A program made the position numbers and the translations under genes. A model generated the notes under the pieces. That model ran no database searches. It was not told the origin of the DNA and worked only from the letters and a program-made list of their open reading frames with translations. Source: Candidatus Saccharibacteria bacterium UBA6209 (lineage in GTDB: Bacteria > Patescibacteriota > Saccharimonadia > Saccharimonadales > Saccharimonadaceae). Taken from it: DNA of 33,863 nucleotides. Shown here piece by piece: positions 8,184 through 15,900 of this stretch. The DNA lies in NCBI GenBank assembly GCA_002421965.1, contig DISN01000011.1:1-33863 (forward strand), read 5' to 3'. Within the stretch, counting starts at the first letter, position 1, and each line of letters starts with the position of its first letter.

Positions 8184-9328
8184 CTAGTAACTACCACCAG
8201 GTACACCCAGATACTCTTCGAGGGTTTGTCCTGACTCGTGAACTGCAGTTGCTTGTCCGCCAATATAGCGAAGATGCCACGGCTCGGCACTATAGCCAGT
8301 GATGTGCTCTTTGCCTGACTGATAACGAACAATAAAACCATACTTGTGGGCATTCGCTGATATCCACTCAGCTGCCGGTCCATTGGTCACCAAAGTGCCA
8401 TTGCCATGCCTATAATATCAAAGGCTAGTCCCGCCTGGTGCTCCGAATAACCGGGTTTTGCCGAAGAAGTATCAGCTGCAGCCTGACCCTGGGTGGCAAC
8501 ATACTGTTGATATATCTGGGCCTGGTGGCTATAGCTACGATAACCACTATATGAGCTGCTTATATCAAATCCCGCCTGCTGCATATCAGCGATGATTTGT
8601 CGAACCGCATTTCCAGCAGTCAGATTTTCGCCCGGCGCATAATTAACAGGCAGCGGATGCTTCTTGTTGACAACCATAATTCCGTTAACATACGTTGGTT
8701 GGGCACCAAGTTCAGGTGCCGCAATTCGCTCTGGCTTAGTGATCTTCAGCTTGGCTGGCTTTGTTGTTCGGTTGCCGTGCTTGTCTACGGCCGAGACCTG
8801 GATCTCATAATCACCCGCTTTTTGATAATCGACAGATTCATCCTGGACAACAATCTCTACTTCGCTTAGATCCTTAACGGTAAACAGCTTAGTGTAGTCA
8901 GGCTCCTCAGAGGATTCGACCAAAGACACGCCGTCTTCGCTGATTACTAGCTTAGGCGCTGTCGTATCGACGACCCTCAAACCGAACTCTTTACTCTGCG
9001 ATTTTCTCTTCTGGATGTAATTTACCCGTAGCCTATAGTTACCAACCTCTGGATAATCCTTATCCTGAGCGTACCGCAAAGATGGCTGATGAACTTTAAC
9101 CGAACGCAGCACATCCTGATCATTAGTTTTTAGGATATCTTCTGGCTTCGGGTTAAATTGACTGCCATACTCAATTACTATGTCAGTCGACCTAAGCGGT
9201 ATGTCAGATCGATAAAAATACACAAAATAAGCGGCGCCCACACAGACCAAAACTAGTCCTATAGAAAGTACTGCCAGCATAGCCCTAAAGGACTTAGTTT
9301 TACGCTTAAGTTTTAACCTCCCAGTCAT
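8184..9328 (-). pseudogene. VanY-type D-Ala-D-Ala carboxypeptidase, split by a one-base frameshift
   Basis: Two frames together make one protein of about 381 residues. The first frame (9328 to 8387) has a cytoplasmic basic N-terminus, one TM helix (about 17-37), Ig/HYR-like beta domains (DTTAPKLVI; AGDYEIQVSAVDKHGN), then the start of a peptidase M15B domain with two zinc ligands in SEHQAGLAFD. It then runs out of frame after DIIGM. The rest (NAHKYGFIVRY ... AEPWHLRYIGG ... TLEEYLGV), with the last zinc-ligand His, continues in another frame to 8184. One extra G in ATGGC (near 8403-8406) would join them as GMGNGTLV. Intact, it would trim peptidoglycan stem peptides outside the membrane. The start has TACACT seven bases before the ATG. 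It may be true decay, a sequencing error, or less likely a slippage product. Confidence 0.85.
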
Positions 9329-9365
9329 TACCTATAGTGTACTCGGTTTAGATACTATTTGAAAC

Positions 9366-9390
9366 TAAAAATGCCCCAAACGGGGGCATT
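9366..9390 (-). terminator. Rho-independent terminator after the FMN reductase gene
   Basis: ATGCCCC (9371-9377), AAAC loop, GGGGGCAT (9382-9389). On the minus strand a run of U follows, as expected for termination of the ArsR-reductase unit. Confidence 0.8.
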
Positions 9391-9414
9391 TCTATGCGAT
9401 AGGGTCTATGTGAC

Positions 9415-9966
9415 CTACACAGACTCCGGTGAAGCTGCTGTTACTAGCTTGGTCATAGACTCAGCTAATAGCTGGCTAACATTTTCATCCAAAACATTAC
9501 CATCGAGATCAATATCTTGCGTAAATTTCAAGCCAACAGAACTTTCGAGCGCCTTCCATTTGATAACCGTGCTAATCTCCTGAAGCTGAGCTAGGCTGTG
9601 CTCGCCGGCATACCAGCCATAAGCCACAAACAACGTAGGCTTATCTGTCCACTCGTGATACAGCCAGTCGATGGCGTTTTTCTGAATACCGCTTAGTCCA
9701 TGGTTGTACTCTGGCGAAACCAGCACCACAGCGTCAGCGGCCTTAACTAGCTCGCTCCAATTGCGCGCAGCCTCGTTACCAGCCTCAAAATCATCAACCG
9801 ATGGCGGCGTTGCACCATTATAAAATGGTAGATTAATCTCGCCAAGATCAGCAACCTGAGCTTCCGCTCCGGGCTGAGCCTCAACCGCCCCTCGCACCAA
9901 TTCAACAATTTTGCCATTAACACTATTTGGCCTGACACTGCCAGTTACAATTAAAACTTTTGCCAC
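9415..9966 (-). CDS. NAD(P)H-dependent FMN reductase family protein
   Basis: 183 residues with a flavodoxin-like fold. The N-terminal phosphate loop is VTGSVRPNSVNGKI, and SPEYNHGLSGIQKNAIDW is the flavin-binding signature of the NADPH-dependent FMN reductase family. Members reduce flavins, quinones, azo dyes or chromate in the cytoplasm. The start is a GTG (9966) with AGGGGG about four bases before it. The gene lies 13 bases after the ArsR-type regulator on the same strand and ends in a terminator, forming a two-gene unit. The pairing suggests control by a redox, metalloid or electrophile signal. It is shorter than ArsH and I do not claim an arsenic role. Confidence 0.9.
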   Translation of the reverse strand: MAKVLIVTGSVRPNSVNGKIVELVRGAVEAQPGAEAQVADLGEINLPFYNGATPPSVDDFEAGNEAARNWSELVKAADAVVLVSPEYNHGLSGIQKNAIDWLYHEWTDKPTLFVAYGWYAGEHSLAQLQEISTVIKWKALESSVGLKFTQDIDLDGNVLDENVSQLLAESMTKLVTAASPESV

Positions 9967-9979
9967 TTTTCCCCCTGTT

Positions 9980-10273
9980 TTAGTTAATTATTTTATCGAT
10001 ATCCACACCCGCCCGAGTCAAAGCCTCACGGTCCAGTGAATATATCTTTTGGACACCCTGCTTTTGCTCAATCAACACGCCACTACTCACCAGTTTGGCA
10101 AAGTGATGGCTAATTGTTGGCTGAGACAAAGCGAGCAGCGAGGCGCACGATGAAACAACCGTGCAGCTAGCAGCAGAGTCGCCAGATCTAGCTATATGCC
10201 CGACCATACCAAGCCTAACCTCGTCGCCGAGAGCTCGATAGATTGCCACAATGTCTATTTCTTTGGGTGCCAT
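9980..10273 (-). CDS. ArsR-family winged-helix repressor
   Basis: 97 residues from the ATG at 10273 (MAPKEIDIVAIYRALGDEVR); longer readings add an unlikely Ile/Tyr-rich tail. The HTH is LLALSQPTISHHFAKLVSSG and the wing follows (LIEQKQGVQKIYSLD). Two Cys lie just before the HTH (ASCTVVSSCASL), not the classical ELCVCDL arsenic site, so an unusual thiol sensor is possible. TATAAT ends seven bases before the ATG with no Shine-Dalgarno, so the mRNA is probably leaderless. A TAGATATATCTA palindrome partly overlaps that promoter, an obvious place for autorepression. The downstream FMN reductase is the likely target gene. Confidence 0.88.
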   Translation of the reverse strand: MAPKEIDIVAIYRALGDEVRLGMVGHIARSGDSAASCTVVSSCASLLALSQPTISHHFAKLVSSGVLIEQKQGVQKIYSLDREALTRAGVDIDKIIN

Positions 10274-10282
10274 ATATTCTAT

Positions 10283-10302
10283 TATATAGATATATCTAAA
10301 TA
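10283..10302. promoter_or_regulatory. Palindromic operator candidate of the ArsR-type regulator
   Basis: Perfect 12-base palindrome TAGATATATCTA (10287-10298) inside a longer imperfect one, directly at the -10 region of the regulator promoter. Size and position suit an ArsR dimer. Confidence 0.5.
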
Positions 10303-10327
10303 TTTCAATATATAACAATGCCAAAAT

Positions 10328-10356
10328 AAAATACCCCTCGACTCTAGGGGTATTTT
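10328..10356 (-). terminator. Terminator after the HdeD-like gene
   Basis: AAATACCCCT / AGGGGTATTT arms with a short loop (CGACTC), followed on the minus strand by a T-rich tract. It could work in both directions. Confidence 0.8.
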
Positions 10357-10370
10357 AGACACCAGCAAAC

Positions 10371-10895
10371 CTACTTGAGCTTCTTGATGTCCTTGCGAAT
10401 CTGAACTGCAAAGCCCACAGTTGTTACGCCATGAATCAAAGCGTACATGCCCAATACCCACGTAAATGCTAGCGAGGACTGGACTGGATAAAATACGATT
10501 GCAACAGCTGCAATAATACCGAGCACGCCGGTCAAAATCCACAACCATCGTCCCTCTTTTTTGTCCATGTAAGATGCGACCACCAGGTCAAAAATTGATC
10601 GACCAAGGATTACTATTGCTAGGATTACGACAAATACGGCTGCTGCTACAAGCGGATTGCGTAGTAGGTATACGCCGACACCAATATTTAGTAGTGCCAA
10701 GGCTAGAACCAGCCACCACAGTCGGTCTTTCTTGATGCTCGAAATCGCCTCAAACAGCGCAACCGCACCACCTACAACCGCTACGACTGCTAACAGCCTA
10801 GACAGCCTAGACACTCGTCCAGAAGTCAAAGGTAAAAGCACCAAACAGCAGCCGCAAAAAACCACACCAATAATTGCCTCGATGACAGCCGGCAC
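10371..10895 (-). CDS. HdeD/DUF308-like multi-pass membrane protein
   Basis: 174 residues and about six TM helices in pairs, including LAVVAVVGGAVALFEAI, LVLALALLNIGVGVYLL, AAAVFVVILAIVILG and LWILTGVLGIIAAVAIVFY. The repeated helix pairs with short basic loops are the pattern of the HdeD/DUF308 acid-resistance family, whose mechanism is unknown. The start is a GTG at 10895; no ATG exists between it and the upstream in-frame stop, and the ribosome site is weak, so the true start could be slightly upstream at a rare codon. It lies 58 bases after pgi on the same strand and ends in a good terminator, so it may be cotranscribed with pgi. Confidence 0.78.
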   Translation of the reverse strand: MPAVIEAIIGVVFCGCCLVLLPLTSGRVSRLSRLLAVVAVVGGAVALFEAISSIKKDRLWWLVLALALLNIGVGVYLLRNPLVAAAVFVVILAIVILGRSIFDLVVASYMDKKEGRWLWILTGVLGIIAAVAIVFYPVQSSLAFTWVLGMYALIHGVTTVGFAVQIRKDIKKLK

Positions 10896-10953
10896 CTTGG
10901 TGATTATCGGCGTAATTTCCTATCGCTACTATAAAAAGCGGCACAAACCGTAA

Positions 10954-12591
10954 CTACTGCGAACGCTCGCGAACAATTCTAATAAGCGACGAGGTTGAAC
11001 CATCAGCACCAGTTAGATCCGAGCCGTCCAGCAGGGCTTGATCGATATTTTTGGCGAGCGATTTACCCAGCTCAACCCCCCACTGATCGAAGCTATTGAT
11101 CCCCCAAATTACACCTTGAACGAAAATCTTATGCTCATACAGGGCGATTAGCTGACCGAGTGATCTTGGGGTTAATTTAGATATCAGCAGCGTATTGGTT
11201 GCTCGATTTCCTGGAAATGTTTTGTGTGGCACCAAATCTTCAGCAACTCCCTCTGCTCGAACTTCATCGGCTGTTTTACCAAACGCCAAAGCCTGAGTTT
11301 GTGCCAGCATATTTGCCATCAGCTTACGATGATGTGTGCCCTGACCATCTGGATTATTAAGAGAATTAACAAACCCGATAAAATCACAAGCAACCTTGTG
11401 CGTGCCCTGATGGATCAGCTGGTAAAAAGCGTGCTGGCCGTTGGTGCCTGGCTCACCCCAGATAATCGGCCCGGTCGCAACACTAACCGGCTCACCGTCA
11501 CGACGAACTCGCTTACCGTTGCTCTCCATATTTCCCTGCTGGAAATACGCCGCAAACCTGTGCAGATATTGGTCATATGGCAGGATGGCCTCAGACTGAT
11601 AGCCAAGGAAATTACCATTCCAAATGCCTACAAGTGCCAAAATTACCGGCATATTCCGCTCTAATGGCGCCTGCTGGAAGTGCTCATCCATATCATGCAT
11701 ACCAGCAAGTAGCTCATGGAAATTATCCTCACCAATCGCTAACATAATCGACAGGCCAATAGCGCTATCTAGCGAGTACCTACCGCCAACCCAGTCCCAA
11801 AACTCAAACATATTAGCCGTATCGATACCAAATTTTTCAACCTCTTCGGAATTAGTCGACAGCGCAACAAAATGCTTCGCCACAGCCGACTCATCGCCAA
11901 GTGCTCGGACCAGCCACTGCCTGGCGGTGCGGGCATTCGTCATAGTTTCATCAGTCGTAAACGTCTTGCTAGCTATCAAAAATAGCGTCTCTGATGGATC
12001 CAAATCACGCAGAGTCTCGGCGATTTGCGTTCCATCCACATTAGACACAAAGTAGTAATTATAGCTACGATTGCTGTAGTTCTTTAGCGCCTCAACAACC
12101 ATGACCGGACCAAGATCCGACCCACCAATACCAATGTTGACGATATTTTTTATTTCTTTGCCAGTCCAGCCTCTCCACTCACCTGAATGAATTCTCCGAG
12201 TAAAATCAGCCATTTTTGTCAAAACTTGATGCACCTGCGGGACCACATCGACACCCTCAACAATTAACTGATCGCCGGCTGGCTTGCGCAGTGCCGTATG
12301 TAGCACCGCACGCCCCTCGGTAGTATTGATCCTCTCACCGCTAAACATCGCTGCTCGCCACGCCTCAATTTCAGACTCTCTGGCCAACTCAAATAACTTG
12401 GCCAAAATACCATCATCAAGATTATTCTTTGAGTAATCCAGATAAATATCTCCAGCCTGAGCGACCAGTCTACCGCCCCTGTCAGAGTCACTAATAAACA
12501 ACTCCTGTATTGTTGGTGCCTGATCTGCCAATTGCTGCAAATCATGCCAACTCTCCATCTTTGATACGTCTTTTGTCTCTGGAATAGCCAT
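10954..12591 (-). CDS. pgi: Glucose-6-phosphate isomerase
   Basis: 545 residues, the usual length of the long bacterial/eukaryotic PGI form. Diagnostic segments are NIGIGGSDLGPVMVVEALK (first SIS domain), SETLFLIASKTFTTDETMTN, FEFWDWVGGRYS, the second-domain LPYDQYLHRFAAYFQQGNME, THKVACDFIGF, and the C-terminal YEHKIFVQGVIWGINSFDQ signature. It interconverts glucose-6-phosphate and fructose-6-phosphate in the cytoplasm. AGGGGG stands just before the ATG. CPR bacteria often have partial glycolysis; a complete pgi shows that upper hexose-phosphate exchange is retained here. Confidence 0.97.
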   Translation of the reverse strand: MAIPETKDVSKMESWHDLQQLADQAPTIQELFISDSDRGGRLVAQAGDIYLDYSKNNLDDGILAKLFELARESEIEAWRAAMFSGERINTTEGRAVLHTALRKPAGDQLIVEGVDVVPQVHQVLTKMADFTRRIHSGEWRGWTGKEIKNIVNIGIGGSDLGPVMVVEALKNYSNRSYNYYFVSNVDGTQIAETLRDLDPSETLFLIASKTFTTDETMTNARTARQWLVRALGDESAVAKHFVALSTNSEEVEKFGIDTANMFEFWDWVGGRYSLDSAIGLSIMLAIGEDNFHELLAGMHDMDEHFQQAPLERNMPVILALVGIWNGNFLGYQSEAILPYDQYLHRFAAYFQQGNMESNGKRVRRDGEPVSVATGPIIWGEPGTNGQHAFYQLIHQGTHKVACDFIGFVNSLNNPDGQGTHHRKLMANMLAQTQALAFGKTADEVRAEGVAEDLVPHKTFPGNRATNTLLISKLTPRSLGQLIALYEHKIFVQGVIWGINSFDQWGVELGKSLAKNIDQALLDGSDLTGADGSTSSLIRIVRERSQ

Positions 12592-12649
12592 AAACCCCCT
12601 CTGCTTTACTGCTTATTATACTAGGCTTTGTGTCATTTTGACCTACATA

Positions 12650-12678
12650 TTGCAAAACTATACATGTTGTGATATAAT
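12650..12678 (+). promoter_or_regulatory. Strong consensus promoter
   Basis: TTGCAA (12650-12655), 17-base spacer, TATAAT (12673-12678). Six bases later is an ATG, so a transcript would begin at or next to that ATG. Confidence 0.75.
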
Positions 12679-12684
12679 ATAATT

Positions 12685-12768
12685 ATGGCAACAGATTGTC
12701 CTCTGTTATCTTTGTGCATTGCTTTTATGCTTGCAACTACACAAACCAAGAGTATACTAGTGAAATGA
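12685..12768 (+). CDS. Possible 27-codon leaderless leader peptide
   Basis: ATG six bases after the consensus TATAAT. The frame encodes 27 residues (MATDCPLLSLCIAFMLATTQ and seven more) and ends at 12768. Its middle is hydrophobic. No homology is claimed; the support is promoter position alone. It may instead be an untranslated leader of the following gene. Confidence 0.25.
   Translation: MATDCPLLSLCIAFMLATTQTKSILVK
12731..12758 (+). promoter_or_regulatory. Second tandem promoter
   Basis: TTGCAA (12731-12736), 16-base spacer, TATACT (12753-12758). An ATG follows after six bases (12765) and opens only 11 codons. Confidence 0.55.
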
Positions 12769-12792
12769 AATTTTACACCATAAGGATTATTT

Positions 12793-13132
12793 GTGTGTGA
12801 ACTAAACAAGATCGTACGCAATGATGCGTCTCATGCTTATGGATATAGTAGCAGTAAATAAAATTTGCTCAGCCGAAAGACGCAATCTACCGATTACAGC
12901 TCAAGATATCCAGAGCGCTATGGTTGCTGCGGCCTGCATACTCGCCGTGCTTAATAAAAACCCAAAAATATCCGTAACCATACCGTGCAAACAGCAAATC
13001 GACCGTGCATATAGCGGAGAGATCCGGCAAACTGCTACTATCGACTCTTTGATTAACTTCGACCAATCCAAGTTTCAAGAACCAGCCTACGATAGCCTCC
13101 TGGTGTCCGCACAGCCTAGCACTGTATACTAG
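12793..13132 (+). pseudogene. Frameshifted small ORF of unknown function
   Basis: A GTG at 12793 has AAGGAT just upstream and opens a 22-codon frame (CELNKIVRNDASHAYGYSSSK). A second frame (ATG 12821) runs to 13132 and encodes NKICSAERRNLPITAQDIQ...DSLLVSAQPSTVY. Removing one A from the AAA near 12857-12861 would fuse them into a soluble protein of about 112 residues with an Ala-rich helix (AMVAAACILAVLN). A further shift near 12795 would link it to the ATG at 12765 that follows TATACT by six bases. So this is either a decayed gene or one carrying base errors. I do not recognise the protein. It lies four bases before the VIT-like gene. The opposite-strand frame here overlaps that gene and looks like a shadow. 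Confidence 0.4.
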
Positions 13133-13136
13133 ATAT

Positions 13137-13631
13137 ATGAAACTTAATAAAGAATACTTGCAGAGTGCGATCTTTGGCATCAACGATGCGCTCGTATCGA
13201 CCACTGGCGTAATCGTGGGAATTACTGCCGGAACTAACAGCAAACCAATCATCGTCCTAGCGGGCGTTGTGACTATTATGGTCGAAGCCCTGTCTATGGG
13301 ATCAGGTCAGTATCTCAGCCTAAAATCAGCTCAACAACTCAAGAAAACATCTAACCAGCGGGTTGCAATCACTAGTGGTGTGATTATGTTTCTTGGCTAT
13401 ATACTTGGTGGGCTTGTGCCACTGCTGCCAGTACTTCTTCTGCCACTCGAATACTCACGGATCACCACAATTATCTGTGCACTTATTGGACTCTTTATCC
13501 TGGGCTACGTAAAGGGCAAGATCGTAAAAGTATCACCACTTCGCAGTGCACTAGAGATATTCGTCATTGGCGGCATCGCGACAGCAATCGGTCTAGCTGT
13601 TGGCAACTTCCTGAGCGTTGGTAGCATCTAG
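13137..13631 (+). CDS. VIT1/CCC1-family transporter, short form
   Basis: 164 residues, shorter than the usual 230 or so. The opening FGINDALVSTTGVIVGI and the AGVVTIMVEALSMGSGQYLS helix are diagnostic of vacuolar-iron-transporter/CCC1 proteins, including the conserved acidic and Met residues for metal transport. The cytosolic Glu-rich metal-binding helices normally between TM2 and TM3 are nearly absent (only KSAQQLKKTSNQR). About five TM helices remain. It would move Fe2+ or Mn2+ across the membrane. TATACT lies six bases before the ATG and no Shine-Dalgarno is visible, so it may be leaderless with a promoter at the end of the preceding ORF. Confidence 0.85.
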   Translation: MKLNKEYLQSAIFGINDALVSTTGVIVGITAGTNSKPIIVLAGVVTIMVEALSMGSGQYLSLKSAQQLKKTSNQRVAITSGVIMFLGYILGGLVPLLPVLLLPLEYSRITTIICALIGLFILGYVKGKIVKVSPLRSALEIFVIGGIATAIGLAVGNFLSVGSI

Positions 13632-13801
13632 TATAGAGCTAACCCTAGCGAGCAAGGCTGGCACGACCTCTTTCTCAAACCACTACCAAGGTACCAACCA
13701 ACATATTTTTGTAGCGGCTCATACGAACTTTTAAATATAACCTACAAAAATCATATAGTGTTATACTAAAAACACAGACTAGTTAATCGATAGGAGGAGT
13801 T

Positions 13802-14197
13802 ATGCAAGAAGAAATGCAAGAAACCGAGGTTCGAGAAACAACATCTAACAGTGGTGACTCCACCGTGAAAAAGCAGCGAGTCAGTCACACAGAATATACA
13901 CCCGGGGTGGTTATAGCGCAGCGAGTAATATGGTTTATAGCGGGATTGTTTAGCGTAATTATTGCACTAAGGTTTATATTCTTATTGCTTGGCGCAAACC
14001 AAGGCGTATGGTTCACAGACCTAGTTTACGGACTAAGTACGCCCCTGGTATCACCATTCCTGGGTATATTTGGAGCGCCGACTTACGGAGTCGCGGTGTT
14101 TGAGACAAGCAGCCTACTGGCTATCGTGATCTATTCGCTAATTGCATGGGGGCTGGCAAAACTCGTAACACTCACCCGCCCGCACGATGAGATATAA
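13802..14197 (+). CDS. YggT-like membrane protein
   Basis: 131 residues. A disordered, acidic N-terminal tail of about 35 residues precedes two main hydrophobic regions (VIWFIAGLFSVIIALRFIFLLL; FETSSLLAIVIYSLIAWGLA). The stretch RFIFLLLGAN...LVYGLSTPLVSPFLGIF matches the YggT repeat. YggT proteins are membrane proteins implicated in osmotic or cell-division-related functions; the exact role is unclear. AGGAGGAG stands directly before the ATG. TATACT at about 13764-13769 is the likely -10, giving a leader of about 25 bases. Confidence 0.8.
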   Translation: MQEEMQETEVRETTSNSGDSTVKKQRVSHTEYTPGVVIAQRVIWFIAGLFSVIIALRFIFLLLGANQGVWFTDLVYGLSTPLVSPFLGIFGAPTYGVAVFETSSLLAIVIYSLIAWGLAKLVTLTRPHDEI

Positions 14198-14212
14198 GAA
14201 CCACGCAGCTTA

Positions 14213-14438
14213 TTGATAAGAAATAGTAAAGTACCAGTATTTATTTTGGCTCAGCTTCGCGGTCTTGAACTCAATTTACAAATTCTCAACGATAACAGCT
14301 GATGCGCAGGCTGCGCTTGAAATCGCCCCAGCTAACACGCCAGAAATCTGTAGAAATATCCTCGCCCTCGTGGGACGCGGCGCCATTCAGGCTGCCATAG
14401 AGCTGCGTCATCGTTCGACTCGATCCGACGAGCTATAA
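14213..14438 (+). pseudogene. Possible remnant ORF with one frameshift
   Basis: Two coding-like frames meet at 14300: VPVFILAQLRGLELNLQILN followed by DNS, then DAQAALEIAPANTPEICRNI continuing to LRHRSTRSDEL and a stop at 14436. Dropping one T at 14300 joins them. No ATG and no ribosome site are visible (TTG at 14213 at best). I do not recognise it. It is probably a decayed gene between the YggT-like gene and the metallopeptidase gene, or chance. Confidence 0.25.
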
Positions 14439-14461
14439 GTCGTGCGGCTTACTCGCCAAGA

Positions 14462-15292
14462 CTAGAGTCGACACTGTTCGTAGCTACCGGAACTGAATCC
14501 CTTCTGAAATGCAGCTTTACGCTCAGCGCTGGACCCATGTGTCCATGTCTCTGGATTTACCGACTGCCCGGTTTGTGATTGAATATAGTCATCTCCGACT
14601 TTTTCGGCGGCATCAATCGCCTGATCGATATCACCTGGCTCAAAAATACCCTGCTCGTTCACCGCGTAGGCCCACAATCCTGCATAGCAATCGGCCTGTA
14701 GTTCAAGGCGCACCGATAGACTATTCTCGCCTGTCTGACGATAGCCTGGATCATTCATCACCCTTGCCATCGTGCCATTGACCTGCTGAACATGGTGACC
14801 TACTTCGTGGGCAATAACATACGCCTGAGCCGTTTCACCACCCTGAGCGTCTAACTCGCTGATAAGCACGTCAAAGAATCGCTCATCAAGATAGATCGTC
14901 TGGTCTGGTGGGCAATAGTGCGGGCCAACCTGTAGTGTTGCCATGCCACACTGAGACTGGGTGGCCCCGCGAAACAAGACAAGTCGCGGCTTTGGGTAAC
15001 TAACCCCCTGAGACTGCAATTCCTGCTGCCAATACTCGTCAGTCGAGCCAAGCACCCGTGACACAAATTGCTCATACGGGTCTTCGCCAGCAAATTCACC
15101 TGATTCCTGCTGATTAGACTGGGTCGTATTAATGACCCGATCAACCAGTGCCGGGTCGACATTAATACCAAAATAATTGAGCGCCAACGCGATAATGACG
15201 CCCACAACAGTTACCCCGCCACCGAGGACCGCGCCTGCCCCGCGCCGGTCTTCGATATTTCCAATTCCACCTAACTTATCCCATCGAGCCAT
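14462..15292 (-). CDS. Neutral zinc metallopeptidase, YpfJ family
   Basis: 276 residues. A short cytoplasmic start (MARWDKLGGIGNIEDRRG) precedes one TM helix (GGVTVVGVIIALALNYFG); the rest is outside. The catalytic HExxH is His162-Glu163-Val-Gly-His166, with the downstream LELQADCYAG supplying the third ligand Glu. Four Cys (SQCGM, HYCPP, ADCYAG, EQCRL) could make disulfides. The family (PF04228) is widespread and its substrates are unknown. CCAGGAGG stands before the ATG and TATAAT about 20 bases further up. It could process surface or host-derived proteins. Confidence 0.93.
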   Translation of the reverse strand: MARWDKLGGIGNIEDRRGAGAVLGGGVTVVGVIIALALNYFGINVDPALVDRVINTTQSNQQESGEFAGEDPYEQFVSRVLGSTDEYWQQELQSQGVSYPKPRLVLFRGATQSQCGMATLQVGPHYCPPDQTIYLDERFFDVLISELDAQGGETAQAYVIAHEVGHHVQQVNGTMARVMNDPGYRQTGENSLSVRLELQADCYAGLWAYAVNEQGIFEPGDIDQAIDAAEKVGDDYIQSQTGQSVNPETWTHGSSAERKAAFQKGFSSGSYEQCRL

Positions 15293-15332
15293 AAAACCTC
15301 CTGGTTATACATTTCTATTATACTCGATTCAG

Positions 15333-15857
15333 TTAATCAATGCCTACCTTAGGATATGTCACCTCTGTTCCATTCACTACTGCAAAAGATGTCATTCGAT
15401 GCGGACGAATGCTGTTTTTACTGATAATCTCACAGACCGACACGTCTCGGGCGAGCAATGCGTCACTGACAAGCGACCGATGACAGCGCCATGGCACGGC
15501 TTCGGCACACATAATAGCCGTTGTCTTCTTACGCGCTAACTCTATAAGCCTCTCTAGGCCGCGCTGGAACTCATCCGTCTGCATATAGTCGGCGTAGTTT
15601 CGAAACGAAGTATTGCGCCATGCACCATTCATCGATGGTCTTGTGGCTGGGCGTAGTCCACCGAGATTTTGCATGTATACGTAATCGATGTCGACCTCCA
15701 CCAAAATCTTTCGTAACTCTTCTTGGCTATACTGCGGGTTATGGCGCGACTTTGGTATGGTCCGTATATCGATAAGTTGTGTGATGTTGCACTCATGGAG
15801 CAGGGCAATAAACTCATCTATCTCACGCGTCGAATGACCAATTGTGTACAACGCTCT
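15333..15857 (-). CDS. DUF488-family protein
   Basis: About 174 residues from MRALYTIGHSTREIDEFI. The conserved TIGHS, IDIRTIPKSRHNPQYS, GGLR and CAEAVPWRCHRSL motifs define DUF488. The domain is proposed to have nuclease- or phosphatase-like chemistry through its Cys/His region; no activity is established. TATAAT ends seven bases before the ATG at 15857, suggesting leaderless translation; an earlier in-frame ATG (15869) overlaps that hexamer. It lies between the metallopeptidase and glycosylase genes, all on the minus strand, but each seems to have its own promoter. Confidence 0.88.
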   Translation of the reverse strand, partial: RALYTIGHSTREIDEFIALLHECNITQLIDIRTIPKSRHNPQYSQEELRKILVEVDIDYVYMQNLGGLRPATRPSMNGAWRNTSFRNYADYMQTDEFQRGLERLIELARKKTTAIMCAEAVPWRCHRSLVSDALLARDVSVCEIISKNSIRPHRMTSFAVVNGTEVTYPKVGID

Positions 15858-15900
15858 CATGGCCTTCATTATACGCGCCCCACGACAGCACACCCGTAAA

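Larger units (their letters stand above)
12592..12792. other. Divergent regulatory region between pgi and the 12.8 kb ORF
   Basis: Holds two plus-strand promoters (12650-12678 and 12731-12758), a 27-codon ORF, and an AACAGA/TCTGTT inverted repeat at about 12690-12707. No larger gene is evident. Confidence 0.5.

Noticed and set aside
10274..10324. N-terminal extension of the ArsR-type protein
   Set aside because: The Ile/Tyr-rich stretch is the translated operator and promoter; ATG 10273 gives the normal family start.
12887..13252. 121-residue protein gene on the minus strand
   Set aside because: It overlaps the start of the well-supported VIT-like gene, has no ribosome site or promoter, and its sequence mirrors that gene.
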